Below, piece by piece: positions 17,199 to 27,205 of a DNA stretch of 47,294 nucleotides (position 1 is the first letter of the stretch; each line of letters opens with the position of its first letter). The position numbers and the translations under genes are program-made. The notes beneath the pieces were generated by a model. The model was given only the letters and a program-made list of their open reading frames with translations. It ran no database searches and was not told where the DNA came from. This DNA is from Roseburia sp. 1XD42-69 (GTDB lineage: Bacteria; Bacillota; Clostridia; Lachnospirales; Lachnospiraceae), in contig NZ_RAZG01000028.1 of the NCBI RefSeq assembly GCF_003612565.1, forward strand, positions 1-47,294. The letters are read 5' to 3'.

Positions 17199-18050
17199 TT
17201 ATTTTTCCAGGTACTTTTTTAAGGCGCATATACTCTCCTTTGCCTTATAATACCCCTCCTCATACAGAGCATGAAGTTTTTCCGGGTCTGACTCCGTCCT
17301 GCCCACTCCCAGGGTGGAATCCGGTGCAATAATAAACACTTCTCCCGCCTTTTCCCTAGCCCACAACTCTCTCATGCAAAGGTTATAGTTTTCCGCCCGG
17401 TGCTTTAAGGCATCTACCAAATTGGGATAGCTCTGGTAAATCCTTGATACCATTTTTAAAGAGTGGCCAGGCTTCTTTCGATACCCTTTCTCCCTGGTAA
17501 GAATCACAATATTTTTATCACATCCCTTTTCTACAGCCCGCAAAAAAGGAACGGAATCCGCTAAAGCTCCGTCCATATAATAGTGCTTCCCCACTTTCAC
17601 CGGCTGGAACAGCACCGGAAGGGCACAACTGGCCACAATTGCCTGAAAAGAATCATCATCCCTGGGAACTGTAAGATACTCTGCCTTTCCCGTATGGATA
17701 TTGGTAACGCCTGCCTCCACCTCCCCGGGATAATCTTTAAAAGCCTGAAAATCAAAGGGAAGAATCTCATTGGGAAGTTCCCCAAATACAAAGGGTATAT
17801 TATAAAATGTCTTTTTCCCTTTATCAAAAAGATATTTCATACCCATATATCGCTTGTCTGACATATATTCCTCAGCCAAAATACGGTTTCTGCCCTTCTG
17901 CCCTGACAGATAGGACATGCCAAAGGCAATTCCCGCCGACACGCCGATAAAATAATCCGGCATAATATTTTCTTCTAAAAAACAATCTGTGACACCGCAG
18001 GAAAACACCGTCCTGCTTGCGCCGCCTTCCATGGTAATACCTAACTTCAT
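17199..18050 (-). CDS. Patatin-like phospholipase family protein
   Basis: A 283-residue cytoplasmic patatin-fold hydrolase. The oxyanion loop is EGGASRTVFSCG (residues 8-19), the nucleophile elbow is GVSAG (near 37-41, Ser39) and the catalytic dyad Asp is in MDGALADS (near 157). These fit the Ser-Asp dyad of patatins (G-x-S-x-G and DGA). Relatives include the YjjU/RssA group of acyl hydrolases; the substrate is unknown. It appears to be a single gene. The chemoreceptor terminator lies upstream of it, so it may depend on a promoter in the short 18051-18105 gap or on read-through. Confidence 0.85.
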   Translation of the reverse strand: MKLGITMEGGASRTVFSCGVTDCFLEENIMPDYFIGVSAGIAFGMSYLSGQKGRNRILAEEYMSDKRYMGMKYLFDKGKKTFYNIPFVFGELPNEILPFDFQAFKDYPGEVEAGVTNIHTGKAEYLTVPRDDDSFQAIVASCALPVLFQPVKVGKHYYMDGALADSVPFLRAVEKGCDKNIVILTREKGYRKKPGHSLKMVSRIYQSYPNLVDALKHRAENYNLCMRELWAREKAGEVFIIAPDSTLGVGRTESDPEKLHALYEEGYYKAKESICALKKYLEK

Positions 18051-18105
18051 GTGACAAATTTCTCCATTTTTCTTCTTATTTTACTACAGCCTGCTACTTT
18101 AGGAA

Positions 18106-18136
18106 AGAGGAATCCCCGGCAAACGGGAATCCCTCT
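18106..18136 (-). terminator. Terminator after chemoreceptor gene 1
   Basis: Minus strand arms AGAGGGATTCCC (plus 18125-18136) and GGGGATTCCTCT (plus 18106-18117) pair over 12 positions, two of them G-U. A short T-rich tail follows. Confidence 0.65.
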
Positions 18137-18162
18137 CTATATATGCACTCTGTATGTATTTC

Positions 18163-20007
18163 TTATTCCTCTTTCCCTGCACTGTCCTGGGGCTTTAGCT
18201 GAACATCCTCAGTCTCCTCTTCGCCTAGTTCGGGAATATGAATCTTCTCCGCCACTGTCTCCTTAATGGAATCTAAGGTGAATTTCGTGGTATTATCCTT
18301 AAGTTCTCCTGATAAGACGATCAATCCCTGGGTCTCTGTGGTACATTTGTCCACAACCTCATTAAGCTCAATCATAGATGCTGAGGTTTCTTCCGTACTT
18401 GCGGCATACTGCTCTGAAATAGCAGAAAGCCCTTCCAGCACATCCAAGACATTTGCTTTCAGTTTTCCAAGGCCATCCACCTGGCCAGAAATATTCTCAA
18501 CAGCCATTTTTACAATCTTAATCTCATCATTTAACTCATGGAACATATTCAAGGTATCTTCCAATTTTTCATTCTGCTCTTCAATAATCTCCATCATCGT
18601 TCCCATAGTGGCAACGCTGCGGTTGGAATTTCCAATCAAAAGATTTACTGCGTCGGCAATCTTTTCCGCAGAGCCCCGGCTCTGGTCTGCCAGAGTACGA
18701 ATCTCTGTGGCCACAACTGCAAAGCCTTTCCCCTGCTCCCCTGCTCTTGCCGCCTCAATGCTGGCATTTAAAGAAAGAAGGTTGGTCTGGTTTGCAATGT
18801 CCGCAATCAGATTTGTAGCCTCCTGAATCTCCAGGGCCGACTGATTTGTCTCGTCCGTCTGATGCTGCACTTCGTCCACCGCCGAGTTGGTTCTCTTGCT
18901 GATTTCCAAAAGTTCTTCCAAATTGGAATTTGCAGAGCGGTTGTAATCCGTCATCTTCTGGGCGCTCTCTGAAAGTTTGGAAACATTTTCTGAGGTGGCG
19001 TCAATGGCGGAACCCATCTCTATGACTGCCGTATTCGCATGCTGTACGTCCCCTGCCTGCTGGGTAGCCCCGTTGGCAATCTCATTCACCGCCTGATTTA
19101 CATTGTCAATGGAATTGCGGATGTTGTCAAAAGAGCTCTGAAACTCACTGGAAAATCCATCCAACTCCGAGGCTGTGGTAATGATATTTTTAATGATATC
19201 CGTAAGAGATGTAACCAGATTCTGCATAGAGCGGGCAACTGCACCCAGCTCGTCTCCCCTGGTCATCAATTTTTCATGGACTTTCACATTTAATCCGCCC
19301 TCAGCCACAACCTCCATATGGTTTACCGTCTGTCCGAGGACTTTGCCGATGGTGCGCACCATCACAAGAATTAAAACCATAGAGATGGCAGCAATAGCAC
19401 AGAGAGCCGCAATCAGCTTTATCACGGCATTTCTCGTCATTGCAGACATTTTGTTTTTGCTGTATCCGGTAAACATACTGCCGTATATCTTCCCGCTGGA
19501 ATCTCTCATGGGCACATAGTAGGTCATATATTCCCGATTCCCAATTTTTAGATTGGCATTATACACGCTTTCCCCCTGCTGAAGCAGTGAGTATATGCCT
19601 TCGGAGATAGGCTGGTCTTTCATATTGTTGCCGTCGGCATCCTCCATGGTGGTTGCACAGCGGTTATCCCCCAGTATAATGGTAAGCTCCACCGTGGTAT
19701 TCTCGTTGAACTCATCCAGCAGGTGATAATTCTCGGTAATATTTAAATCCCCTTTGTAGAGCACCCCGTTCTCGTACCTGTAATCTCCCTCCGCCAACAA
19801 ATCCATCTGCCTTGTAAATGCGTAGGATGCTGTTGCCAACTCGTCTTTGATAATATTTTCCCCCACATTTCGGATCTCGCTGGCACCGATGAGACATCCC
19901 AGTGCCACAATGAGCAGCATAGGGATTGCTACAATCAAAACAACTTTGCTCACAAGCTGCAGACCCTTTTTCTTCCTATTGTTCACTAGCGTTATTTTTT
20001 CTCCCAT
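18163..20007 (-). CDS. Methyl-accepting chemotaxis protein (sCache_3-like sensor)
   Basis: A 614-residue transmembrane chemoreceptor. The N-terminal membrane segment is near residues 20-42. An extracellular single-Cache-like sensor spans about 45-200, containing [21 protein letters not shown] second membrane segment lies near 205-228, followed by a HAMP linker. The long coiled-coil signalling domain has the conserved hairpin tip around [20 protein letters not shown] near residue 435, which binds CheA/CheW. No other chemotaxis gene is nearby, so it is an orphan receptor. The ligand is unknown. It precedes a terminator and follows the NfeD-like gene with no shared operon signal. Confidence 0.93.
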   Translation of the reverse strand: MGEKITLVNNRKKKGLQLVSKVVLIVAIPMLLIVALGCLIGASEIRNVGENIIKDELATASYAFTRQMDLLAEGDYRYENGVLYKGDLNITENYHLLDEFNENTTVELTIILGDNRCATTMEDADGNNMKDQPISEGIYSLLQQGESVYNANLKIGNREYMTYYVPMRDSSGKIYGSMFTGYSKNKMSAMTRNAVIKLIAALCAIAAISMVLILVMVRTIGKVLGQTVNHMEVVAEGGLNVKVHEKLMTRGDELGAVARSMQNLVTSLTDIIKNIITTASELDGFSSEFQSSFDNIRNSIDNVNQAVNEIANGATQQAGDVQHANTAVIEMGSAIDATSENVSKLSESAQKMTDYNRSANSNLEELLEISKRTNSAVDEVQHQTDETNQSALEIQEATNLIADIANQTNLLSLNASIEAARAGEQGKGFAVVATEIRTLADQSRGSAEKIADAVNLLIGNSNRSVATMGTMMEIIEEQNEKLEDTLNMFHELNDEIKIVKMAVENISGQVDGLGKLKANVLDVLEGLSAISEQYAASTEETSASMIELNEVVDKCTTETQGLIVLSGELKDNTTKFTLDSIKETVAEKIHIPELGEEETEDVQLKPQDSAGKEE

Positions 20008-20060
20008 TGTAATGCCTTTCTCCTTTCAAAATACCAATTATTCATAAGGCGCTAAAATAA

Positions 20061-20510
20061 CTATGATTCCCTTTCCTCTGGAGATATTTTAACCACAATC
20101 AGCTTCACCCCAGTAACTTCCACCACTCTGGCTAACTCCCCCTCTTCTAAAATCTCATCCTCCCTCTTGCTGCGGGCCGTCCACTCCTGACCGTTTAGCA
20201 CCGCAGTGCCTGTTCCATTGATATTGTCCACTCTCCCAGTAATTTTCACTGTTTTATCCACCACATCCTCGTAATTGGTACGGATTTTATTCGGGTTTAT
20301 ATATTTGATAGCAAAAGGTCGGGTAAAAATCAGAAGTACCATAGAGACAATAAAAAATACCACAAACTGCGCAAAGGTTCCAAATCCCAGGGCACAGACC
20401 CCCATTGCCGCCAATGCCCCTGCTGCAAACCAGATTGTGGCAAGCCCTACGGTAACAGCCTCTGCAATCAGAAATATAATCATTATAATAAGCCAGATTA
20501 ACACTGTCAT
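20061..20510 (-). CDS. NfeD-like membrane protein (short form)
   Basis: A 149-residue protein with two to three hydrophobic segments in residues 1-75 and a C-terminal OB-fold domain (about 85-145). That domain contains NGTGTAVLNGQEWTARS and ELARVVEVTGVKLIV, which are typical of NfeD. Family members partner with stomatin-like proteins in membrane microdomain organisation. No stomatin gene is adjacent here, which is unusual for the pairing. It lies between the fab operon terminator and the chemoreceptor gene, probably as a single transcription unit. Confidence 0.85.
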   Translation of the reverse strand: MTVLIWLIIMIIFLIAEAVTVGLATIWFAAGALAAMGVCALGFGTFAQFVVFFIVSMVLLIFTRPFAIKYINPNKIRTNYEDVVDKTVKITGRVDNINGTGTAVLNGQEWTARSKREDEILEEGELARVVEVTGVKLIVVKISPEERES

Positions 20511-20631
20511 GTTTGGCCTCCCTTTAAAGATAACTTATTTCTTATGATACCATTTTGAGAAAACAATTTCAATGTTTTTCTGTGCCGGAAAAACCACTTT
20601 TTGTCACAGTCTGCCCTTTCCACAATATGGC

Positions 20632-20665
20632 AAAATAAAACGAGAAGCCCTCTTAAGACTCCTCG
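20632..20665 (-). terminator. Terminator of the fab operon
   Basis: Minus strand CGAGGAG/CTTCTCG stem (plus 20659-20665 and 20641-20647) directly after the last fab gene, followed by TTTTATTTT. Confidence 0.75.
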
Positions 20666-21117
20666 TATATTTTATGGAAATAATCATTCAGTTTTGCCAG
20701 TGAGTACACAAGCACCGTTGTCTCCTGCTCGTTTAACCCTTCTTTTGCATTCTCTATCATCCTGCGGTGAAATCCTTCGTGGTGTCGGTATGCCCTTTTC
20801 CCTTTCTCCGTCAGGGACACAAAGACCACCCGCTTATCCTTCTTTCCCCGCTCCCTTAAGGCATAGCGCTTTTCCACCAAACCGTCCATGGCCTTAGTGA
20901 GGGTGCCGGTTGTCACGTTTAAGAGCTTTGCCACTGTAGACATGCTTTTCGGCTCTTTGATACCAATGGCTTCTATCACATGCATATCGTTGACGCTGAT
21001 GTCTTTAAACTCTCTGGTAATCAGACATTTCTCTTCGATTTCCACAATGTCTTTAAAAAGTTTTACCAACAATTCATTCAGCACTTCATCGGCACCGGAC
21101 AACCTTTCTGCCTCCAT
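20653..21117 (-). CDS. fabT: MarR family regulator, probable FabT
   Basis: A 154-residue winged-helix repressor. The core SVNDMHVIEAIG, STVAKLLNVTTGTLTKAMDG (recognition helix, about residues 56-75) and RGKKDKRVVFVSLTEKG (wing, about 87-103) fits MarR/FabT. FabT of streptococci and lactococci represses fatty acid genes when bound to long acyl-ACP. It is the last gene of the operon here, whereas in streptococci it lies near the beginning. The ATG is chosen because ATGGAGG provides GGAGG five bases upstream. An earlier GTG/ATG within fabH is less likely. Candidate operators of the TTTGA-NNN-TCAAA type are at the acpP promoter, 7 kb upstream on the same transcript. Confidence 0.85.
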   Translation of the reverse strand: MEAERLSGADEVLNELLVKLFKDIVEIEEKCLITREFKDISVNDMHVIEAIGIKEPKSMSTVAKLLNVTTGTLTKAMDGLVEKRYALRERGKKDKRVVFVSLTEKGKRAYRHHEGFHRRMIENAKEGLNEQETTVLVYSLAKLNDYFHKIYEES

Positions 21118-21137
21118 TTTTTCCTCCATAAAACATT

Positions 21138-22103
21138 TTACCATTCTAACACTGCCGCTCCCCAGGTTAAGCCTCCCCCAAATCCGGCAAGCACAATTTT
21201 ATCTCCTTTTTTTATCCTTCCCGCTCTGTTAATTTCATCCAGAAGAACAGGTACGCTTCCCGCGGAAATATTACCGCACTCCTGTAAATTCGTGGGAAAT
21301 TTTTCCATGGGGACCTTAAGGCGCTTTGCCACAGATTCGATAATACGGATGTTTGCCTGGTGAAGAATAAACAAATCAATATCTGAAACAGTAAGCCCTG
21401 CCTCCCCCAAAGCCTCCAAAATCGCTTTGGGCACAGTGCGCACCGCAAATTTGTACACTTCCTGTCCGTTCATATTGGTGTAAGATAAATCCGTGGAATT
21501 TTTCATATAGGGATTGTTGATTCTTCTGTTTTCACAGGTAAGGGCCTGGCCCTTGGCCCCATCAGAGCCCTGGGAAATCCCAAGGATGCCAAAGTCACTG
21601 TCCACCTTTACCAAAGCAGCCCCGGCCCCGTCTCCAAAGAGCACACAGGTGCTTCTATCATTCCAGTCCATCATCTTGGAGAGAATCTCCCCCCCCACTA
21701 CAAGAATATTTTTATACCTGCCGCTTTTTATATAGGCGTCCGCGGTCTGCAGGGCGAAAAGGAAACCGGAACATGCGGCATTGATATCAAAAGCCACTGC
21801 ATTCACTGCCCCAAGCTCCCGCTGAAGTTCGCAGGAAAGGCTGGGAAACACGTTGTCGGGAGAGAGGGTTGCCGCCAGAATCATATCAAGCTCCTCCGGT
21901 AAAGCCCCTGCTTCCTCCAAAGCCTGAAGGGATGCATGAAAAGCCAAATCAGTAAGAGTTTCCTCCGTGGCGATATGCCTTGCGCCGATTCCGGTACGGC
22001 TTTTAATCCACTCATCGGAGGTGTCCATAATTTTACTCAAATCATCGTTGGTGACAATCCGCTTCGGAAGCGCACTGCCCGTACCACATATCCTGGTTTT
22101 CAT
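21138..22103 (-). CDS. fabH: 3-oxoacyl-ACP synthase III (FabH)
   Basis: Starts fatty acid chains by condensing an acyl-CoA primer with malonyl-ACP. The 321-residue thiolase-fold enzyme carries the triad Cys111 (NAACSGFLFA), His near 244 (LHQANIRII) and Asn near 274 (GNISAGSVP). It is the next-to-last gene of the fab operon, 15 bases after accDA. In many Clostridia fabH is at the head of the cluster, so its distal position here is worth noting. Primer preference, straight or branched, cannot be read from the sequence. Confidence 0.95.
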   Translation of the reverse strand: MKTRICGTGSALPKRIVTNDDLSKIMDTSDEWIKSRTGIGARHIATEETLTDLAFHASLQALEEAGALPEELDMILAATLSPDNVFPSLSCELQRELGAVNAVAFDINAACSGFLFALQTADAYIKSGRYKNILVVGGEILSKMMDWNDRSTCVLFGDGAGAALVKVDSDFGILGISQGSDGAKGQALTCENRRINNPYMKNSTDLSYTNMNGQEVYKFAVRTVPKAILEALGEAGLTVSDIDLFILHQANIRIIESVAKRLKVPMEKFPTNLQECGNISAGSVPVLLDEINRAGRIKKGDKIVLAGFGGGLTWGAAVLEW

Positions 22104-22118
22104 CTCATTCTCCTCACC

Positions 22119-23831
22119 CTAAAAACTCCGGAACCGCTGATACCGTTCCTCTGCTATCTCCTGACCGCTTTTTCCTTTATATTTCTCTAAAAACTCCCGC
22201 ATATTACACTTCATAAACATAGCAATGTCGTGGAGGGCCTTATCATCCGCCCCGCCGTACTCGGGAATTACTTTTTCCACCACGTTTAAATGAAGCAGAT
22301 CCTGGGCAGTAATTTTCATCACCTCTGCTGCCTCTTTTGCCCGTTTCCCATCTTTCCACAGGATAGATGCGAATCCTTCGGGAGATAGGACAGAGTAGGT
22401 GGCATTTTCCATCATCCACACCTCGTTGCCCACGGCAAGAGCCAGTGCGCCGCCGCTTCCCCCTTCTCCAATCATAAGGGTGAGAATGGGCACTTTCACC
22501 GCAGACATCTCATAGAGGTTCCTTGCAATGGCTTCCCCCTGTCCTCCTTCTTCCGCTTCCATGCCGCAGAATGCCCCGGAAGTATTTACAAAAGTAATAA
22601 TGGGCCGCCCGAATTTTTCCGCCTGTTTCATTAGGCGCAGGGCTTTTCTGTATCCTTCCGGCGAGGGCATGCCGTAATTGTGAAGCATGCAGTCCTTCAT
22701 ATCTTTTCCCTTGTGGACGCCAATTACCGTTACGGGCTGGCCGTCAAGGTATGCGATTCCTCCTACCACTGCCGGGTCATCCCTGAAATACCTGTCCCCG
22801 TGGAACTCTATAAAATCGTTAAAAATTTCATCCATATAATCCACAGACGCAGGTCTGTCAGTTTTTCTTGCCGCCTTCACTTTTTCCCAGGCGGTAAGGC
22901 TTCTGCTCTTTGCACTTCTCTCTTTCATCAGTTCGCTGGGGGCATACTCAAAGTCCGTTGCCGGGGTAAAATTGGCAAATCCCTCCTGGCTGCGATGCAA
23001 TTTCAATATTTTATATAAAGTCTTCTTTAAATCTTTACGCTCCACAATAGCGTCTACAAATCCGTGCTCTAACTGGAACTCCGCCCTCTGAAATCCCTCT
23101 GGCAGTTTCTGCCCGATGGTCTGCTCAATTACCCTGGGGCCGGCAAAACCGATTAATGCTCCCGGCTCTGCTAAAATAATATCTCCCAACATGGCAAAAC
23201 TTGCCGTCACCCCCCCGGTGGTGGGGTCTGTGAGGACAGGAATATACAAAAGCCCTGCGTCGGAATGTTTCTTTAAGGCCGCAGATGTCTTTGCCATCTG
23301 CATCAGGGAGATAATTCCCTCCTGCATCCTTGCGCCGCCGGAACAGCAGAATAAAATCACCGGAAGATTTTCTTCTGTGGCCCGCTCTACGGCGGAAGCA
23401 ATTTTTTCTCCCACTACATGGCCCATGCTGCCCATTAAAAACCTGGCGTCACAGACACCTACCACTGCATCCTCCCCGTAGATTTTCGCCGCTCCGATGG
23501 TAACTCCCTCGTGAAGCCCGGTCTTTTCCTGGGTTGCCGCAAGTTTTTCCTCATACTCCGGAAAATCCAGGGGATTTTTGGTCTCAAGCTCCTCAAACCA
23601 GGGAGAAAAGCTTTTGGCATCCGCCACCATCTTAATTCTGTTGGATGTCCGCACACGGAAATAATTGCCGCAGGCATAGCAGACATATTTATTTTCTTTT
23701 ACATCTGACTTTACAAGTTCTTTTTTACAGGCGGGGCAGACCATTATGTCTTTGTCTGACTTACCCTCTGTGGATTTTGTCTCATTTCCCTTTGTGTTAG
23801 TCGCATTTTTCTTTTTAAATAAAGGTGCCAT
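22119..23831 (-). CDS. accDA: Fused acetyl-CoA carboxylase carboxyltransferase beta-alpha
   Basis: A 570-residue fusion of AccD and AccA, which together transfer carboxyl from carboxybiotin to acetyl-CoA to make malonyl-CoA. The beta part (residues 1 to about 285) has the four-Cys zinc ribbon CPACKK and CYACGN near residues 33-58 and SGGARMQEG near 169. The alpha part (about 300-570) has [16 protein letters not shown] near 430 and [14 protein letters not shown] near 475. The usual separate start of accA is absent, and the linker reads through [12 protein letters not shown]-like sequence without a stop. The ATG at MAPLFKKK lies one base after the fabZ stop. accB and accC are not in this window. 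Confidence 0.93.
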   Translation of the reverse strand: MAPLFKKKNATNTKGNETKSTEGKSDKDIMVCPACKKELVKSDVKENKYVCYACGNYFRVRTSNRIKMVADAKSFSPWFEELETKNPLDFPEYEEKLAATQEKTGLHEGVTIGAAKIYGEDAVVGVCDARFLMGSMGHVVGEKIASAVERATEENLPVILFCCSGGARMQEGIISLMQMAKTSAALKKHSDAGLLYIPVLTDPTTGGVTASFAMLGDIILAEPGALIGFAGPRVIEQTIGQKLPEGFQRAEFQLEHGFVDAIVERKDLKKTLYKILKLHRSQEGFANFTPATDFEYAPSELMKERSAKSRSLTAWEKVKAARKTDRPASVDYMDEIFNDFIEFHGDRYFRDDPAVVGGIAYLDGQPVTVIGVHKGKDMKDCMLHNYGMPSPEGYRKALRLMKQAEKFGRPIITFVNTSGAFCGMEAEEGGQGEAIARNLYEMSAVKVPILTLMIGEGGSGGALALAVGNEVWMMENATYSVLSPEGFASILWKDGKRAKEAAEVMKITAQDLLHLNVVEKVIPEYGGADDKALHDIAMFMKCNMREFLEKYKGKSGQEIAEERYQRFRSF

Positions 23832-23832
23832 T

Positions 23833-24270
23833 TTAATTTTCGCCTCCGATTGCAAATGTGAGTTCTGCGGACGCTGCAAGTTTACCGTTTACTCTCGCAG
23901 TCCCTTTTCCGATTCCGATTGGGCCTTTTTCCTTGATAATCTCAAGCTCCAGTTCCAACACGTCCCCGGGCAGTACCTTGTTTTTAAACTTGGCATTGTT
24001 AATTCCTGCAAAATATGCCGTCTTTCCCTTATTTTCCGGCCTGCTTAAAATGGCTACGGCCCCTACCTGGGCCATGGCCTCAATAATCAAAACCCCGGGC
24101 ATCACCGGCTCACCTGGAAAGTGTCCGGCAAAAAACGGCTCGTTGTAGCTGACACATTTTTTTCCCACTGCCCGCTTGCCTTCCTCCACTTCCTCAATGG
24201 TGTCGATCAGCAGAAAAGGCTGTCTGTGGGGAATGATTTCCATAATCTGTTTTGTACTGTATAATGACAT
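23833..24270 (-). CDS. fabZ: 3-hydroxyacyl-ACP dehydratase FabZ
   Basis: Dehydrates 3-hydroxyacyl-ACP in each elongation cycle. The 145-residue hot-dog protein has the catalytic [13 protein letters not shown] (His50) followed by the acidic residue in [11 protein letters not shown] (Glu near 63), as in FabZ. It starts three bases after the fabF stop, behind GGGG. No FabA/FabN partner is visible, so how unsaturated acyl chains are made is not shown here. Confidence 0.95.
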   Translation of the reverse strand: MSLYSTKQIMEIIPHRQPFLLIDTIEEVEEGKRAVGKKCVSYNEPFFAGHFPGEPVMPGVLIIEAMAQVGAVAILSRPENKGKTAYFAGINNAKFKNKVLPGDVLELELEIIKEKGPIGIGKGTARVNGKLAASAELTFAIGGEN

Positions 24271-24273
24271 ATT

Positions 24274-25509
24274 CTACCCCTCGTATTTTGCCAGTAAAAG
24301 CGTCGCATTATGCCCCCCGAATCCCAGGGAATTGCTCAGGGCATATTTGTAATCTCCCCTGGCAGGCTCTTTACAGTAATCTAAGTCTATCTCTTCATCC
24401 TGGGTGGTATATCCCACGGTCTGGTGGAGATACCCCTCCTCTAACTCCTTGACACAGGTGACAAATTCAATGGCTCCTGCAGCCCCCAGGAGATGCCCTA
24501 CCATAGATTTGGTGGAGTTGATTTTAAGGTCTTTTGCATGGTCTCCAAAAGCAAGTTTAATGGCCCTTGTCTCAAAGAGGTCATTGTGGTGGGTGCCTGT
24601 GCCGTGGGCGTTGATATAATCAATATCCTCCGGCTTTATCCCCCCGTCTTTTACTGCGTATAACATGGCTTTTGCAGCGCCCTCACCGCTCTCCTCCGGG
24701 GATGTAATATGATATGCGTCTGAGGTGCATCCGTATCCCAAAACTTCTGCGTAAATTTTTGCCCCTCTGTTTTTTGCGTGCTCTAACTCTTCCAGCACAA
24801 CAATGGCTGCACCTTCGCCCATGACAAACCCGCTTCTGTTTTTGTCAAAGGGAAGCGAACATTTTTCCGGGTCGTCCACGGTGGACAGGGCGGTAAGGGC
24901 TGCAAATCCCGCAATGCCCACCGGGGTTACGCTGGCCTCGGAACCCCCGGCAACCATTACGTCCGCATCCCCGTACTGAATGGTACGGAATGCCTCGCCG
25001 ATGCTGTTTGTGCCTGTGGCACATGCCGTCACCACATTTAAGCTTTTTCCTTTCAGCCCGAACTGGATGGAAACGTTTCCTGCCGCCATGTTGCTAATCA
25101 TCATAGGCACCATAAGAGGGTTTACACGGTTCGGCCCTTTCTCTAAAATTTTAGAATGATTTGCTTCCATGGACTGGATGCTTCCTGTGCCGGAGCCAAC
25201 GGAAACTCCCACCCGGTAAGGGTCTTCTTTTTCCATATCAAGCCCTGCATCCTCTATGGCCTCTTTTGCCGCAGCTACCGCATACTGGCTGAAAAGTTCC
25301 ATTCTCTTTGCCGCTTTAAAATCCATAAATTTTTTTGCGTCAAAGTCTTTTACTTCCGCTGCAATATGGCACTTATATTCTGATGCGTCAAAATGTGTGA
25401 TTGGCCCAAAGCCGATTTTTCCTTCCTTTGCGGACTGCCAAAATTCTTCTACGGAAAGCCCGATAGGAGTAATCGCACCCATTCCTGTTACAACAACTCT
25501 CTTACTCAT
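24274..25509 (-). CDS. fabF: 3-oxoacyl-ACP synthase II (FabF)
   Basis: The elongating condensing enzyme. The 411-residue thiolase-fold protein has the Cys-His-His active site: Cys163 in VTACATGTNS, His near 303 in NAHGTGTHHND and His near 339 in MVGHLLGAAGA. The ATG is preceded by GGAGG at ten bases. It follows fabG by 28 bases in the operon and precedes fabZ by 3 bases. Confidence 0.97.
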   Translation of the reverse strand: MSKRVVVTGMGAITPIGLSVEEFWQSAKEGKIGFGPITHFDASEYKCHIAAEVKDFDAKKFMDFKAAKRMELFSQYAVAAAKEAIEDAGLDMEKEDPYRVGVSVGSGTGSIQSMEANHSKILEKGPNRVNPLMVPMMISNMAAGNVSIQFGLKGKSLNVVTACATGTNSIGEAFRTIQYGDADVMVAGGSEASVTPVGIAGFAALTALSTVDDPEKCSLPFDKNRSGFVMGEGAAIVVLEELEHAKNRGAKIYAEVLGYGCTSDAYHITSPEESGEGAAKAMLYAVKDGGIKPEDIDYINAHGTGTHHNDLFETRAIKLAFGDHAKDLKINSTKSMVGHLLGAAGAIEFVTCVKELEEGYLHQTVGYTTQDEEIDLDYCKEPARGDYKYALSNSLGFGGHNATLLLAKYEG

Positions 25510-25537
25510 TTTTTCATTTCCTCCGATATTTCATATC

Positions 25538-26278
25538 CTATATGCTCATTCCGCCGTCCACGGCAAACACCTGTCCGGTAATGTAATCCGATGCATCCGA
25601 CGCTAAAAACACCGCCATATTGGCAATATCTTTTGTGGTCCCGATGCGTTTTAAAGGAATGGCATCTGTCATTTTGGCCTTCGCATCTTCTGTCATAGCC
25701 TCCACCATATCTGTGGCAATAAAACCCGGGGCAATGGCGTTTACATTGATTCCACGGCTGGCAAGCTCTCTTGCCACGCTTTTCGTAAGGCCGATGACTC
25801 CCGCTTTGCTGGCGCTGTAATTTGCCTGTCCCGCATTTCCCAAAATTCCGGAAACGGAAGAGATATTTATAATCTTTCCGCATTTCTGTTTTAAGAAATA
25901 CCTGGACATATGGCGGATGGTATTAAATGCGCCTTTTAAGTTTGTGCCAAGCACCGCATCAAAATCTTCCTCGGACATTTTCATTAAAAGCCCGTCTCTT
26001 GTAATTCCTGCATTGTTTACAAGAATATCAATTTTGCCGTATTGTTTGATTAAATCCTGTATCATTGCGCCGCAGGCTTCAAAGTCAGATACATTGCACT
26101 GGTAAGTCTCTGCTTTTCCCCCGGCAGCACGGATTTCCTCCGCTGCGCTCTCCGCTTTTTCCTTAGAGCCGTTATAATTTAAAATTACTGCAGCTCCCTC
26201 TTTTGCCAAAGATAAAGCAATCTCTTTTCCGATTCCCCGGCTGGCGCCTGTTACCAGGGCAACTTTATTTTCCAACAT
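25538..26278 (-). CDS. fabG: 3-oxoacyl-ACP reductase FabG
   Basis: NADPH-dependent reduction of 3-oxoacyl-ACP. The 246-residue short-chain dehydrogenase has TGASRGIG (residues 10-17), LVNNAGITRDG near 86, catalytic Ser near 140 in ISSVSG and YSASKAG near 153-159. The start is placed at MLENKVALVTGA as in homologues. It overlaps the fabD end by 14 bases, which suggests coupled translation. A longer frame starting inside fabD is rejected. Confidence 0.96.
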   Translation of the reverse strand: MLENKVALVTGASRGIGKEIALSLAKEGAAVILNYNGSKEKAESAAEEIRAAGGKAETYQCNVSDFEACGAMIQDLIKQYGKIDILVNNAGITRDGLLMKMSEEDFDAVLGTNLKGAFNTIRHMSRYFLKQKCGKIINISSVSGILGNAGQANYSASKAGVIGLTKSVARELASRGINVNAIAPGFIATDMVEAMTEDAKAKMTDAIPLKRIGTTKDIANMAVFLASDASDYITGQVFAVDGGMSI

Positions 26279-27179
26279 AATTTTTGAAGTCCTCCAGCTT
26301 ATCAATATTATTTACTTTCACATCCCGGTTAATTTTACGCATAAATCCGGTAAGGGTTTTTCCCGGCCCGATTTCCAAAAACTCGTCTGCGCCGTCTGCA
26401 ATGAGGCGCTCCACCGTCTGCTGCCAGCGCACAGAGGATGCTACCTGTTTTGTGAGCAATGGCTTTACATCGGAGGCTTTTGTGACATAATCTGCGGTGA
26501 CGTTGGCAAGGTAGGGGATAAACTCATCCGCTATTTTTACATCCTTTAATGCTTCCCCCAGTTTTTCCCCTGCGCCGGATAACATTTGGGAGTGGAAGGG
26601 CCCGCTGACCTTTAAAGGCACAATGCGCTTTGCCCCTGCTGCTTTTAGTGCTTCCCCTGCTGCGTCCACAGCAGCCTTTTCTCCGGTAATCACAATCTGT
26701 CCGGGACAATTGTAGTTTGCAATGGAAACGATTCCTTCCGTTTTTTCACAGACTCCCTCGATAACTTCCGCATCAAGGCCCAAAACTGCGCTCATGGCCC
26801 CCCCTGTGGGAACTGCTTTTTGCATATAAATTCCTCTTTTTCTCACAACGGAAAAAGCGTCTTTCATATCCATAACATTTGACGCTATCAATGCACCGTA
26901 TTCTCCCAGGCTTAAGCCCGCCGTTACATCCGGGGTGATGCCCTCTTCTTTTAATGCAGTTAAAATAGCCGCTTCCGTGGCCAGCATTGCAATTTGTGTA
27001 TATTCCGTAATATTAATTTTGTCATTTTCCTCAAAACAAAGCCCCGGAATATCCAAACCGGAGGCCTCTGATGCTAAATCATACACTTTTTTGCAGGCCG
27101 GAATTGTATCATAAAATTCCTTGCCCATTCCTACGTACTGTGACCCCTGTCCAGGGAACATAAATACCAGCTTACCCAT
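26265..27179 (-). CDS. fabD: Malonyl-CoA:ACP transacylase FabD
   Basis: Loads malonate onto ACP. The 304-residue protein has FPGQGSQYVGMG at residues 8-19, the nucleophile Ser90 in GLSLGEYGAL, Arg near 115 in VRKRG and the catalytic His near 199 in SGPFHSQML. It lies 26 bases after fabK and overlaps fabG. Confidence 0.96.
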   Translation of the reverse strand: MGKLVFMFPGQGSQYVGMGKEFYDTIPACKKVYDLASEASGLDIPGLCFEENDKINITEYTQIAMLATEAAILTALKEEGITPDVTAGLSLGEYGALIASNVMDMKDAFSVVRKRGIYMQKAVPTGGAMSAVLGLDAEVIEGVCEKTEGIVSIANYNCPGQIVITGEKAAVDAAGEALKAAGAKRIVPLKVSGPFHSQMLSGAGEKLGEALKDVKIADEFIPYLANVTADYVTKASDVKPLLTKQVASSVRWQQTVERLIADGADEFLEIGPGKTLTGFMRKINRDVKVNNIDKLEDFKNYVGK

Positions 27180-27205
27180 GCCAACATCTCCTATCTCTTA
27201 ACAGT

